Positions 41,801 to 49,544 of a stretch of 50,766 bases of DNA are shown one piece after another (the stretch's first letter is position 1; every line of letters begins with the position of its first letter). This stretch comes from Muribaculaceae bacterium (GTDB taxonomy: Bacteria; Bacteroidota; Bacteroidia; Bacteroidales; Muribaculaceae): contig JAFTFA010000020.1 of assembly GCA_017449785.1 (NCBI GenBank), forward strand, positions 1 to 50,766, given 5' to 3'. The notes beneath the pieces are model-generated. The model searched no databases. It was not told where the DNA came from and saw only the letters and a program-made list of their open reading frames with translations. The translations under genes and the position numbers were made by a program.

Positions 41801-44632
41801 TTACTCCTCGGGGAGCATGACAACCTCAACCTTGTTGCCGGCAGCCAGCATCTGGCGGGCAAAGGCGGCGATGCTCTCGGGGGTCTGGGCATTGACGATC
41901 TGCTCATAGGCAGTGTGGTCGTCAAGACCGCGGCACACGTAGCTGATCAACGTGCTCATCCAGTAACCATTCTCCTTGAGCTCGGTGTTGTGGTCCTTGA
42001 TCATGAGCTCCTTGATCTCCTTGAGGGTGGTAGCGTCGATGCTGTTGCAAGCGTTGACGATCTCCTCGTTCATGATCTTGAGGGCCACGTCGCTCATCTC
42101 GGGCTTCATCGGGCAGCTAGCCAGCACTACAGTGAAGGGACGGTCACCATTGATGGTGGAATAACCCTGTGCACCAGCCGAGTAGGCTGCACCGGCATCC
42201 TCGCGGATCTTCTGCAGGTAGATCTTGCTCAGTACCTGACCCAGCATGCTTGCCTTGATGTCATTCTCAAGGCTGTAAGGTGTCTTGGTGTCATACCAGT
42301 AGATACGGGCATTGGCCTTGGGCGTTTCCATCTTGCGGGTGAAGTGGTTGAGTACCTCGCCCTCGGGGTGGGTGTCATTGTTCACCCAGTTGCTCAGGTT
42401 GGCCTTCTTGCCGGGCAGACTGGCAATGTACTGCTCGATGAGGGGACGGATCACGGCCTCGTCAAAGTTGCCGACAAAGAAGAAGGTGTAGTTGGCAGCG
42501 TTGGCAGTGCGCTCCTTGGCAATCTGGAGCACGCGGTCATAGTTGACCTGCTTCAAGTCTTCAACGTGGAAGGGCTTGTTGCGCCAGCTGTGATTGTTGA
42601 GGGTGTACTCAACCGAGTCGCTGAAGGCAGCCTCGGGGGTCAGTCCCTGGTTCTTGAGCAGGGTCTCGAGCTGGGACATCAACTGGTTGTAGCTCTTCTC
42701 GTCCGTGCTGATGTTGGTGAAGGTGAGATAGGTGAGCTGGAACATGGTCTCCAGGTCCTTGACGGTCGACTGGCCGCTCACGACGTCGGTGTACTCGTTC
42801 ATGCTCAAGTTGGCGCTAGCCTGCTTGCCGGCCAGAGACTTCTGGAGCTCAGTGTTGGAGAAGTTGCCCAAACCGCTCATCATGGTGATGTAGCTCAACA
42901 GACCGGTGTTGGCCCAGTCCTTCTCGCCATACAGCGACTGGCCACCGCGTGCGCGGGCAACCATGCGGATCTCGTTCTCCTTGAAGTTGGTCTTCTTGAG
43001 GATGACGCGTGCGCCATTGCTCAGCTCGAGCTCCTTGTAGTCAAACTGGCTGTTGCTGCTCTCCTTCTTGATTTTACCCTTCTTGGGCATCTTGGCAATC
43101 AGGGGCTCCTGCTTCACATTGTCCACAAATGCCTCGACCTGGGCGGTCAAGCCAGCGTCAACGGCAGCCTTCAGGCCCTCGGCGGTGGGATAAACGGCAC
43201 CGTCCTTCTCCTGGTTGAAGTTCATCACGACGAGGTTCTTGCCGTCGGTGGTGATGAGCTCGGGCATCATCTGGTTGACGATGTCAACGGGCAGCATGGG
43301 CACGATCTGCTTCATGATCTCATATTCCTGCTCGATCGAGGGCATGGGCTCGTTGTCGAGGTAGTTGCGGTAGTACTGCGCGGCAAGACGTGCGTTGGAA
43401 ATCTTGTTGCGCTCGTTGTACTGGCGCTCGAGCTGGCTCATGTACTCTTCCTTGGCACGGTCATACTCCGATGCGGTGAAACCGTGCTTGGCGGCACGCA
43501 TGGCTTCGGTGACAGCGGCCTGGGTAGCGGCCTCGGTCATACCCTCCTTGGGCATGATGCCCAGGGTGAAGGCGTCAACGGTGTTGGAGAACAGGTAGTT
43601 GCCGTCATAGGCATAGGCCTGCAGGTAGGGGCAGTCGGCCTCCTGGGCCTTCTCGCTGAGGCGCTGGTTGAGCATGCTGCTCATCATGCTGGTGGCATAG
43701 TCGGTGAGCATGTACACGAGGTCACCCTTCATCTCTTTGGGGAAGGTCTCATGCTTGAACATGACGGTCACCTGGCTGTACTGCTGCTCCTTGTCCTTGT
43801 CGATGACGATGATGGGCTCGGCATTGTCGGGCACGGGCTCGTCAACCACCTGGGCGGCATTGGGATCGAGAACGGCGTCCTTAAAGAGCTCCTTGATCTG
43901 GGCCTCGATGTGGTCCACATCGACGTCACCCACGATCACCAGGGCCTGGTTGTCGGGACGGTACCACTTGTGGTAGTAGTCGCGCAGCTCGTTGTACTTG
44001 AAGCCGTCCACCACGCTCATCAGACCGATGGGCATGCGCTTGCCGTACTTCGAACCCGGGTACAGCGTCTCGAGCTGGTTCTCGAGCATGCGCTGCTGGG
44101 CGCTGCGGCGCAGGCGCCACTCCTCGTGGATCACGCCGCGCTCCTTGTCGATCTCCTCGTCGGTGAGCAGCAGGCCGTTGCTCCAGTCCTTGAGGATAAG
44201 CAAGCAGGAGTCGATGGCGCTCTGGCGGGTGCTGGGCACGTCGTTGATGTTATAGACGGTCTCGGCAATGCTGGTATAGGCGTTCAAGTCCTTACCGAAG
44301 GCTACACCCAGCGAGCGGGTATAGTCGATAATGCTCTTGCCCTCGCCGTTGAAGTGCTCACTGCCGTTGAAGGCCATGTGCTCCAGGAAGTGGGCAAGAC
44401 CGCGCTGGGTCTCCTCCTCCTGGATGGAGCCCACGCGCTGGGCGATGTAGAAGTTCACGCGGTGCTCGGGATAGTCGTTGTGGCGGATGTAGTAGGTCAA
44501 TCCGCAATCCAACTTGCCGACACGCACCTCGGGGTCGGTGGGGATGGGACCCATCGACTGTGCCTTGAGGGCGCTGGTGCTGAATGCCATCATCACGAGA
44601 AGCATTGCAGCAAAGAATTTTTTCATCTTCAT
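41801..44632 (-). CDS. M16 (pitrilysin) family zinc metallopeptidase, exported
   Basis: A 943-residue exported peptidase made of two M16 halves. The signal peptide ends ALKAQ (25). The N-terminal active half has the inverted zinc motif H81-F-L-E84-H85 in GLAHFLEHMAFNG, and a downstream Glu ligand in DKERGVIHEEWR (about 164-171). The inactive C-terminal half starts near 520 (SQFDYKELELSNGARVILKK). Bacteroidetes members cut peptides in the periplasm. Normal length. A TATCTTTG box lies at 44749-44756 on the minus strand. Confidence 0.94.
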   Translation of the reverse strand: MKMKKFFAAMLLVMMAFSTSALKAQSMGPIPTDPEVRVGKLDCGLTYYIRHNDYPEHRVNFYIAQRVGSIQEEETQRGLAHFLEHMAFNGSEHFNGEGKSIIDYTRSLGVAFGKDLNAYTSIAETVYNINDVPSTRQSAIDSCLLILKDWSNGLLLTDEEIDKERGVIHEEWRLRRSAQQRMLENQLETLYPGSKYGKRMPIGLMSVVDGFKYNELRDYYHKWYRPDNQALVIVGDVDVDHIEAQIKELFKDAVLDPNAAQVVDEPVPDNAEPIIVIDKDKEQQYSQVTVMFKHETFPKEMKGDLVYMLTDYATSMMSSMLNQRLSEKAQEADCPYLQAYAYDGNYLFSNTVDAFTLGIMPKEGMTEAATQAAVTEAMRAAKHGFTASEYDRAKEEYMSQLERQYNERNKISNARLAAQYYRNYLDNEPMPSIEQEYEIMKQIVPMLPVDIVNQMMPELITTDGKNLVVMNFNQEKDGAVYPTAEGLKAAVDAGLTAQVEAFVDNVKQEPLIAKMPKKGKIKKESSNSQFDYKELELSNGARVILKKTNFKENEIRMVARARGGQSLYGEKDWANTGLLSYITMMSGLGNFSNTELQKSLAGKQASANLSMNEYTDVVSGQSTVKDLETMFQLTYLTFTNISTDEKSYNQLMSQLETLLKNQGLTPEAAFSDSVEYTLNNHSWRNKPFHVEDLKQVNYDRVLQIAKERTANAANYTFFFVGNFDEAVIRPLIEQYIASLPGKKANLSNWVNNDTHPEGEVLNHFTRKMETPKANARIYWYDTKTPYSLENDIKASMLGQVLSKIYLQKIREDAGAAYSAGAQGYSTINGDRPFTVVLASCPMKPEMSDVALKIMNEEIVNACNSIDATTLKEIKELMIKDHNTELKENGYWMSTLISYVCRGLDDHTAYEQIVNAQTPESIAAFARQMLAAGNKVEVVMLPEE

Positions 44633-44781
44633 TTGGTTTAAATTTGGTTGAATATAAATAGTGATTGATACAATTGTTCTATTTCATTAGACTTCTTCAA
44701 TCGCAGTTTAGTTACAGGACACAGTGTTAAAAGTGTCAAACTAACTTGCAAAGATAATCATTTTTTGATAATCGGATGCTT

Positions 44782-45219
44782 TTACGCTTGGTTTTCTTCA
44801 TGTTGATGCTCTTTTTGTGCCGCTTTGGCATTGCGCAGCTTCTTGTTGGTCAAGAATAAGGCGACCAGCATGAGTGCGCCCGCCAGTGCAAGTACTGCTA
44901 CGATGGGAGTCGTGAAGTGGTGAATGCGGCGCCCCCAGATAAATGACGCTCCGATCATGAAAAGCAACAAGTAGCCGATCTTGTCGTTATCAAGGCCTTT
45001 ATGACCTGTTGTAGTCAGCGAGTAGAAGTAATCGCCGATGTAGCCGATGGGGATGCTCAAGATCATCATGACTCTGTTCCAGTCCCTGAAACCGTCGGTG
45101 TGAGGAACGAGATCGGTCTGGCTCGAGAGGATGAGCATCGCTATACTGCCGAGCATCATGATAATCGAGATACTTATCATTATCACGGCAAGGACCATGT
45201 TGATTTTATTAGTCGCCAT
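44782..45219 (-). CDS. Small polytopic membrane protein, likely in the ECF sigma regulon
   Basis: A 145-residue protein with four hydrophobic segments (about 7-33, 50-75, 83-97, 102-122) and a charged His/Glu-rich C-terminus (AQKEHQHEENQA). No family recognised. A longer frame starts at 45255 (MGKKTFLK), but that ATG lies inside a bipartite promoter shared with the ECF sigma gene, so transcription would begin after it. The start MATNKINM at 45217-45219 is therefore preferred; it leaves a leader of about 25 nt, as for the sigma gene. Confidence 0.65.
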   Translation of the reverse strand: MATNKINMVLAVIMISISIIMMLGSIAMLILSSQTDLVPHTDGFRDWNRVMMILSIPIGYIGDYFYSLTTTGHKGLDNDKIGYLLLFMIGASFIWGRRIHHFTTPIVAVLALAGALMLVALFLTNKKLRNAKAAQKEHQHEENQA

Positions 45220-45246
45220 ATCTCTTATAAGTTTTAGAAACGTTTT

Positions 45247-45284
45247 TTTGCCCATTAGACGCAGGCCGACCTTGATTAACTACA
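45247..45284 (-). promoter_or_regulatory. Putative ECF-sigma promoter of the membrane protein gene
   Basis: On the minus strand TGTAGTT (45278-45284), 15 nt, then GCGTCTAATGGGCAAA (45247-45262). The same two blocks with the same 15-nt spacing occur upstream of the ECF sigma gene at 47154-47191. Confidence 0.65.
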
Positions 45285-45292
45285 TGTTCACG

Positions 45293-45353
45293 AGAAAAAA
45301 GTAGAGAATGTCATCGGCGGGTGGATGCTGCGTCACCCGATGGCATTCTCTAC
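45293..45353 (-). terminator. Long hairpin with T-run on the minus strand
   Basis: Arms 45301-45316 and 45338-45353 pair over 16 bp with one G-T pair; on the minus strand six Ts follow (45294-45299). It could end transcription coming from the small gene at 45550. Confidence 0.65.
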
Positions 45354-45360
45354 AGGCCGT

Positions 45361-45437
45361 GTGGCTGTTGCAAAACTCAGCCAGCAAATACTGAGAGACC
45401 GCGCTACGCGCGAGAAATTCAACAAAATTATAAATAA
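45361..45437. repeat. Dispersed intergenic repeat, uninterrupted copy
   Basis: This stretch aligns with 49221-49282 joined to 50747-50761, that is, with the two flanks of the IS110 element. Shared blocks include GGCTG/CAGCC arms, CGCGAGAAATT and CAAAATTATAAATAA. It serves as a natural uninterrupted site for comparison. Its own role is unknown. Confidence 0.7.
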
Positions 45438-45549
45438 TAGTATTATAAAAATTTATTCTGTTTAATTTTTATACCACATTTGTTTGATTTCTTGGCCGTG
45501 AGGCCGATTTAAAAAACCGCGTCGAGTTTTGTGACAACCACTCGTCGGG

Positions 45550-45774
45550 TCAGTTCACCAGTCTTGAATCCAGAATGCTCCAGTGCCGCTTGTCGCGGTT
45601 CTCGTCGTTCTTGTGCCATGTGGCTTTGATCAGGAGTGCGCCTCCCAGTGCCATCATGGCGATGCCCACGATCATGAGCCATCCCAGTCGGGGACTCATC
45701 ACGCCGGCGACAAACAACACGATGCTTGCCACCAGTGACGTGAGCAGATACTTGATATGGTTGTCGGTTCTCAT
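45550..45774 (-). CDS. Small membrane protein, 74 residues
   Basis: Two hydrophobic spans (about 8-27 and 31-50) joined by SPRLG, then a charged tail ending DSRLVN. No family recognised. It lies between the ECF-linked genes, on the same strand, and has AT-rich DNA upstream. It could be a member of the same envelope-stress group, but the shared ECF-type promoter was not found upstream of it. Confidence 0.6.
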   Translation of the reverse strand: MRTDNHIKYLLTSLVASIVLFVAGVMSPRLGWLMIVGIAMMALGGALLIKATWHKNDENRDKRHWSILDSRLVN

Positions 45775-46014
45775 AACAATGTTTAGATCTTTAAATTAAT
45801 GATGTCGCGTCAATGATTGTACTGCAAATCTAGCTCCACGGTCACTCACTGCCAAATCATCGGCTCAAGAAAACGGCGATTGTCAAAATTTTTTACGCTA
45901 TGGTGTCTAATCCTTTGACATCATAGCGTCCCCGCTGGCAGGGAAACGAGGCAGGGATAGGGCTCAACTGGCCGTATCCCTGCCTCGTGATGGGTGGTGG
46001 TCGATGGTCTGGGT

Positions 46015-46638
46015 CTATTGTTCGCGGGTGAGGTCGTTGATCTGGTCGATCATCTCGTCGTTGGTGCGCTGCATGCGGCGATAGAAGGAGAGACCGATGG
46101 CCAGACCGAGGGCACTGCCGATGATGATGGCAACAATGATGCCGATCAGGAAACCTGCGGTGTACTGCGGGGACCCCTGCGGAACCATATTGATGTAGAT
46201 TTCATAGGCATACCAGGGAATCCAGATGGCGATGGCACAGAGGCCGATGCATAGCTGCCTCTTGCGGTTGAGCTTCATCTGGAGCAGTTTGCGGGCTGTC
46301 TCGATGAGGTCGTCGGACATGTGCTTGATGTTCATGCGGTTGATGAAGTACTCGGCTGCGAATGAGGCTGCAAAAATCAAGAGGGTGAAAATGATGAACG
46401 GCCATGAGAAGCCGGTCTCAATGAAGTTCCAGATCATGAAAGGCACGAACAGGCCCATGATCACGCAGTAGCGCAGCAGGAAGCGGTGCAGGCCCTTCAT
46501 CTTGCCCTGGACGGCCTTCTTCACGCGTGCCTCGTTGAGGCGGCCCTGCTGGTCAACCTTGTTCTTGAGCGCATTGATCTGCTGGCGCAGGTCATCGAGT
46601 TCGTTCATCTCGTTGAAATTGTTGTTGGTAGTTTCCAT
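46015..46638 (-). CDS. Membrane protein co-encoded with ECF sigma factor
   Basis: A 207-residue protein with an N-terminal coiled-coil-like segment (ELDDLRQQINALKNKVDQQG), then spans at about 57-73, 77-95, 130-150 and 163-187 and a second charged helix at the C-terminus (RRMQRTNDEMIDQINDLTRE). It lies 18 nt after the ECF sigma gene, the position usually held by an anti-sigma factor; Bacteroidetes often have such uncharacterised membrane proteins here. It has no zinc-binding anti-sigma motif, so an anti-sigma role is only inferred. Confidence 0.75.
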   Translation of the reverse strand: METTNNNFNEMNELDDLRQQINALKNKVDQQGRLNEARVKKAVQGKMKGLHRFLLRYCVIMGLFVPFMIWNFIETGFSWPFIIFTLLIFAASFAAEYFINRMNIKHMSDDLIETARKLLQMKLNRKRQLCIGLCAIAIWIPWYAYEIYINMVPQGSPQYTAGFLIGIIVAIIIGSALGLAIGLSFYRRMQRTNDEMIDQINDLTREQ

Positions 46639-46656
46639 ATTGCTTGTGTGGTTTTT

Positions 46657-47130
46657 TTAGTTCATTTGTTTGAGTTGTTCCTTGATGCGGTAGAGGCGGA
46701 CTGACACGTTCTTGACACTGATGCCCACGATCTGGGCAATCTCGTCATAGCTCATGTTCTCGAGCCACAGCAGCACGATGGCCCGGTCAAAGGGCTGAAG
46801 CCGCTGGATGCGCTCGTGCAGCATGTCGGTCTGGCGATTGTCGGCATCATTCTTGTCAAACAGGTCGATGCCCTCCATGAGCGGCTGCGTCTTGCGGCTC
46901 TTCTTCTTGCGGTCGATCGAGATGCAGGAGTTGAGCGTGACCTTGTAGATCCAGGTCTTCAAGTCGCTCTTGCCCTGGAAGGATTCAAATCCCTGCCATA
47001 GCTTGATGAGCGCCTCCTGGAAGAGGTCATCGACTTCCTCCTTGTCCTTGGAGAACATGTAGCACACCGTGTAGATGGTGCCCTTGTTCTCGCGGATGAT
47101 GCGCGCAAAATTGGCTTCGTTCAGTTCCAT
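46657..47130 (-). CDS. ECF-family RNA polymerase sigma factor
   Basis: A 157-residue sigma-70 family protein. Region 2 covers about 10-80 (DKEEVDDLFQEALIKLWQGF, then LKTWIYKVTLNSCIS), and region 4 about 105-155 (LQPFDRAIVLLWLENMSYDE followed by IAQIVGISVKNVSVRLYRIK). It directs polymerase to a special set of promoters. The upstream bipartite element at 47154-47191 recurs before the membrane gene at 45219, which suggests autoregulation. The membrane protein gene follows after 18 nt. Confidence 0.95.
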   Translation of the reverse strand: MELNEANFARIIRENKGTIYTVCYMFSKDKEEVDDLFQEALIKLWQGFESFQGKSDLKTWIYKVTLNSCISIDRKKKSRKTQPLMEGIDLFDKNDADNRQTDMLHERIQRLQPFDRAIVLLWLENMSYDEIAQIVGISVKNVSVRLYRIKEQLKQMN

Positions 47131-47153
47131 TGTTGTTGCTTGATCAATAATGA

Positions 47154-47191
47154 TTTGCCCGTTAGACGCAAAGATGAACTAATAAACTACA
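47154..47191 (-). promoter_or_regulatory. Putative autoregulated ECF-sigma promoter
   Basis: On the minus strand TGTAGTT (47185-47191), 15 nt, then GCGTCTAACGGGCAAA (47154-47169). The CGTC core resembles the -10 elements of many ECF sigma factors. The start codon lies 24 nt downstream. Confidence 0.65.
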
Positions 47192-47238
47192 CAATTATTT
47201 CTTTTTTTTGTTTTTAGCTAACGGCTGATGGCTCACCG

Positions 47239-49068
47239 CTAGAACGTCTGCATGTCAACCAGGTGCTTATAGGCGCCCTGGCGGGCGATGAGCTCGTCGT
47301 GGGTGCCGCGCTCGATGATGCGGCCGTCCTGCATGACGCAGATCAGGTCGGCCCCCTTGATGGTGCTCAGGCGGTGGGCGATGACCAGCGTGGTGCGGTT
47401 GCGCATCAGCTTGTCGAGGGCATCCTGCACGAGGTGCTCGCTCTCGGTGTCGAGGGCACTGGTGGCCTCGTCGAGGATGAGGATGGGCGGGTTCTTCAAG
47501 ATGGCGCGGGCGATGCTGATGCGCTGCCGCTGTCCGCCCGAGAGCTTGCAGCCACGGTCGCCGATGTTGGTGTCAAAGCCCTCCTCGCTGGCCATGATGA
47601 AGTCATAGGCATTGGCGATCCTGGCGGCCTCCTCGACCTGCTCGCGTGTGGCGTTCTCGACACCGAAGGTGATGTTGTTGTAGAACGTGTCGTTGAACAG
47701 GATGGCCTCCTGGTTGACGTTGCCCATGAGGCCGCGCAGGTCGGCCACGTTGAACTGCCGGATGTCGGTGCCGTCGATGCTGATGCGGCCCTGCTGCACG
47801 TCATAGAAGCGCGGCAGCAGGTCGGCCAGCGTCGTCTTGCCGCTGCCGCTCTGCCCCACGAGGGCGACCGTCTGGCCCCGCTTGATGTCGAGCGTGACGT
47901 CGTCGATGACCCACGTCTCGCCGTAGCGGAATCTCACCTTCTCATACTTGATGCCCTGCTCCATGCTCGTCAACGGCACGGGATGCTCGGGGTTCTTGAT
48001 GGGATTGTCGGCGGCAAGGATCTTGTCGATGCGCTCCATCGAGGCGAGGCCGCGCTGGATGCTGTAGGCGGCCTTGGACAAGTCCTTGGCGGGATTGATG
48101 ATGTTGTAGAAAATCACCATGTAGTAGATGAACTTGGGCGCGGTGAGGCTGCCGCCATGGCCGCCCAGGATGAGCGTGCCGCCAAACCACAGCACGATGG
48201 CAATCGTCAGCGTGCCCAGGAACTCGCTCATGGGGTGGGCGAGGACATAGCGGCGGTTCATGCGCGTCTGGATCGAGCGGTACTTCTCGTTCTCGTTCTG
48301 GAAAAGGCGCTGCACCTTGCCCTCGGCGTTGAAGGCCTTGACGATGCGCAGGCCGCCGATGGTCTCCTCGATGTTGCTCAGCAGGACGCCCCACTGGTTC
48401 TGTCCCTCGAGCGAGACGCGCTTCAACCGCTTGCCCACGCGGCCCATGATCCAGCCCGCGACGGGCAGCAGCACGATCACGAACAGCGTCAGCTGCCAGC
48501 TGATGACGATCATCATCACCAGGCAGGCGATGATCATGATGGGGTTCTTGAAGAGCATGTCGAGCGAGGTCATGATGGAGTTCTCGACCTCGGTCACGTC
48601 ACCGCTCATGCGGGCCATCACGTCGCCCTTGCGCTCGTTGGAGAAGAAGGCGATGGGCAGCGACGTCATCTTGTTGTAGATCTGGTTGCGGATGTCGCGC
48701 ACCACGCCCGTGCGGATGGGAATCATGTAGAAGAAGCTCAGGTAGCTGCTACCCGTCTTCAAGCCTGTCATGAACACCAGCGCGGCGGCAATGCAGGCCA
48801 GTGCCGTCGATTGGCCGTAGCGCTCGATGACGCATTGCACATAGTAGTAGAAGTCGTTGACCACCACGTCCTGCACGCTGCCAGAGCCCAGGGGCATGAA
48901 CTGGTAGGTGTTGGTGTTCAGCCCGAAGAGCATCTCCAGGATCGGGATGATCAGGGCAAACGAGAACAGCGTCAGGAACGCTGCCAGCAGGTTGAACACG
49001 ATGTTCAACACGATATACTTCTTGTAGGGCGGTACAAACCGCGTCAATAGTTGCCAAAATCCTTTCAT
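47239..49068 (-). CDS. MsbA-like ABC exporter (fused permease and ATPase)
   Basis: A 609-residue half-transporter that works as a dimer in the inner membrane. Six spans lie at about 20-310, with the NBD at 345-609: Walker A GQSGSGKTTLADLLPRFYDV, Q loop NVNQEAILF, signature LSGGQRQRISIARAIL, Walker B ILILDEATSALD and the switch His in VIAHRLSTI. This family exports lipids such as lipid A, or drugs. The chosen ATG is at 49066-49068 (MKGFWQLL). A TACCTTTG box at 49074-49081 lies only 5 nt upstream, so the transcript may be nearly leaderless. Confidence 0.94.
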   Translation of the reverse strand: MKGFWQLLTRFVPPYKKYIVLNIVFNLLAAFLTLFSFALIIPILEMLFGLNTNTYQFMPLGSGSVQDVVVNDFYYYVQCVIERYGQSTALACIAAALVFMTGLKTGSSYLSFFYMIPIRTGVVRDIRNQIYNKMTSLPIAFFSNERKGDVMARMSGDVTEVENSIMTSLDMLFKNPIMIIACLVMMIVISWQLTLFVIVLLPVAGWIMGRVGKRLKRVSLEGQNQWGVLLSNIEETIGGLRIVKAFNAEGKVQRLFQNENEKYRSIQTRMNRRYVLAHPMSEFLGTLTIAIVLWFGGTLILGGHGGSLTAPKFIYYMVIFYNIINPAKDLSKAAYSIQRGLASMERIDKILAADNPIKNPEHPVPLTSMEQGIKYEKVRFRYGETWVIDDVTLDIKRGQTVALVGQSGSGKTTLADLLPRFYDVQQGRISIDGTDIRQFNVADLRGLMGNVNQEAILFNDTFYNNITFGVENATREQVEEAARIANAYDFIMASEEGFDTNIGDRGCKLSGGQRQRISIARAILKNPPILILDEATSALDTESEHLVQDALDKLMRNRTTLVIAHRLSTIKGADLICVMQDGRIIERGTHDELIARQGAYKHLVDMQTF

Positions 49069-49220
49069 GCCCACAAAGGTAGTGCAAATAGTTTTATTTT
49101 CAGACAACCCGAACAACCTTTCATGCTACGATGGCGACTTTTCCCCCTCCCGTCCGCGCTGTCGTCATTGATTGCGAGCCCCCTTGCGAGCCATGAGCTT
49201 GAGGACCTCGTCGGCTTGGC

Positions 49221-49282
49221 GTGGGGCTGTTGTAACCCCCAGCCTGCAAACATGAGATCACGCTACACGCGAGAAATTTAAG
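49221..49282. repeat. Dispersed intergenic repeat, copy interrupted by the IS (left part)
   Basis: Aligns with 45361-45423. The right part continues at 50747 after the element. Joining the two flanks gives GAGAAATTTAAGCAAAATTA and onward, differing from the other copy by one substitution and one extra base. Confidence 0.7.
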
Positions 49283-49285
49283 CCC

Positions 49286-49293
49286 TAACTTTG
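49286..49293 (+). promoter_or_regulatory. -7 half of a promoter completed only in the circular IS form
   Basis: TAACTTTG lies 3 nt inside the left end. In the inserted form no TTG is found 20 nt upstream. If the element ends are joined, CTTG at 50726-50729 in the right end falls exactly 20 nt upstream. Confidence 0.7.
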
Positions 49294-49297
49294 CAGC

Positions 49298-49522
49298 GAT
49301 GAAAGTTTGACGAATAAACTTTCATCGCTGCACGGCTTTTATTACCTTTGTCGTATTAAGGTAATGATTGACCGCCGGGGAGACAATCAATTAATTTAAC
49401 TAGGGTCACACCCTATACTTTGCTATTGGCCTCCCCGGATTTTATTAGTTGAAAGTCAATTAGGAAGTTAGGTTTGAGCCTATTTAGGGTGGTAACTCCC
49501 AACTAATTGCGGTCAATCAAGA
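49298..49522 (+). ncRNA. Putative IS110 bridge RNA
   Basis: The region upstream of the transposase folds into a 5' hairpin (49293-49308 with 49316-49331, 16 bp perfect) and a three-way junction. The closing helix is 49365-49375 with 49509-49519 (11 bp). Arm one is 49376-49382 with 49431-49437, and arm two is 49444-49451 with 49500-49507. Each arm carries a loop of about 48 nt. Loop one holds AATTTAA (49393-49399), identical to the left target flank, and TTTGCT (49419-49424), complementary to the right flank. Loop two holds TTAGGAAG (49460-49467), identical to the right element end, and TTAGGG (49484-49489), complementary to the left element end. This is the target-loop and donor-loop plan of IS110 bridge RNAs. 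The 5' end is inferred from the junction promoter; the 3' end is approximate. Confidence 0.78.
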
Positions 49523-49544
49523 ATTTAATTAACACCGCAAAGTT

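Noticed and set aside
41915..44641. 908-residue open frame on the plus strand opposite the M16 peptidase
   Set aside because: Same cause: low-complexity Leu/Val/His composition, while the peptidase on the other strand has complete motifs.
45220..45255. Upstream start for the small membrane protein
   Set aside because: This ATG lies inside the putative -10 element shared with the sigma gene; the next ATG gives a normal leader.
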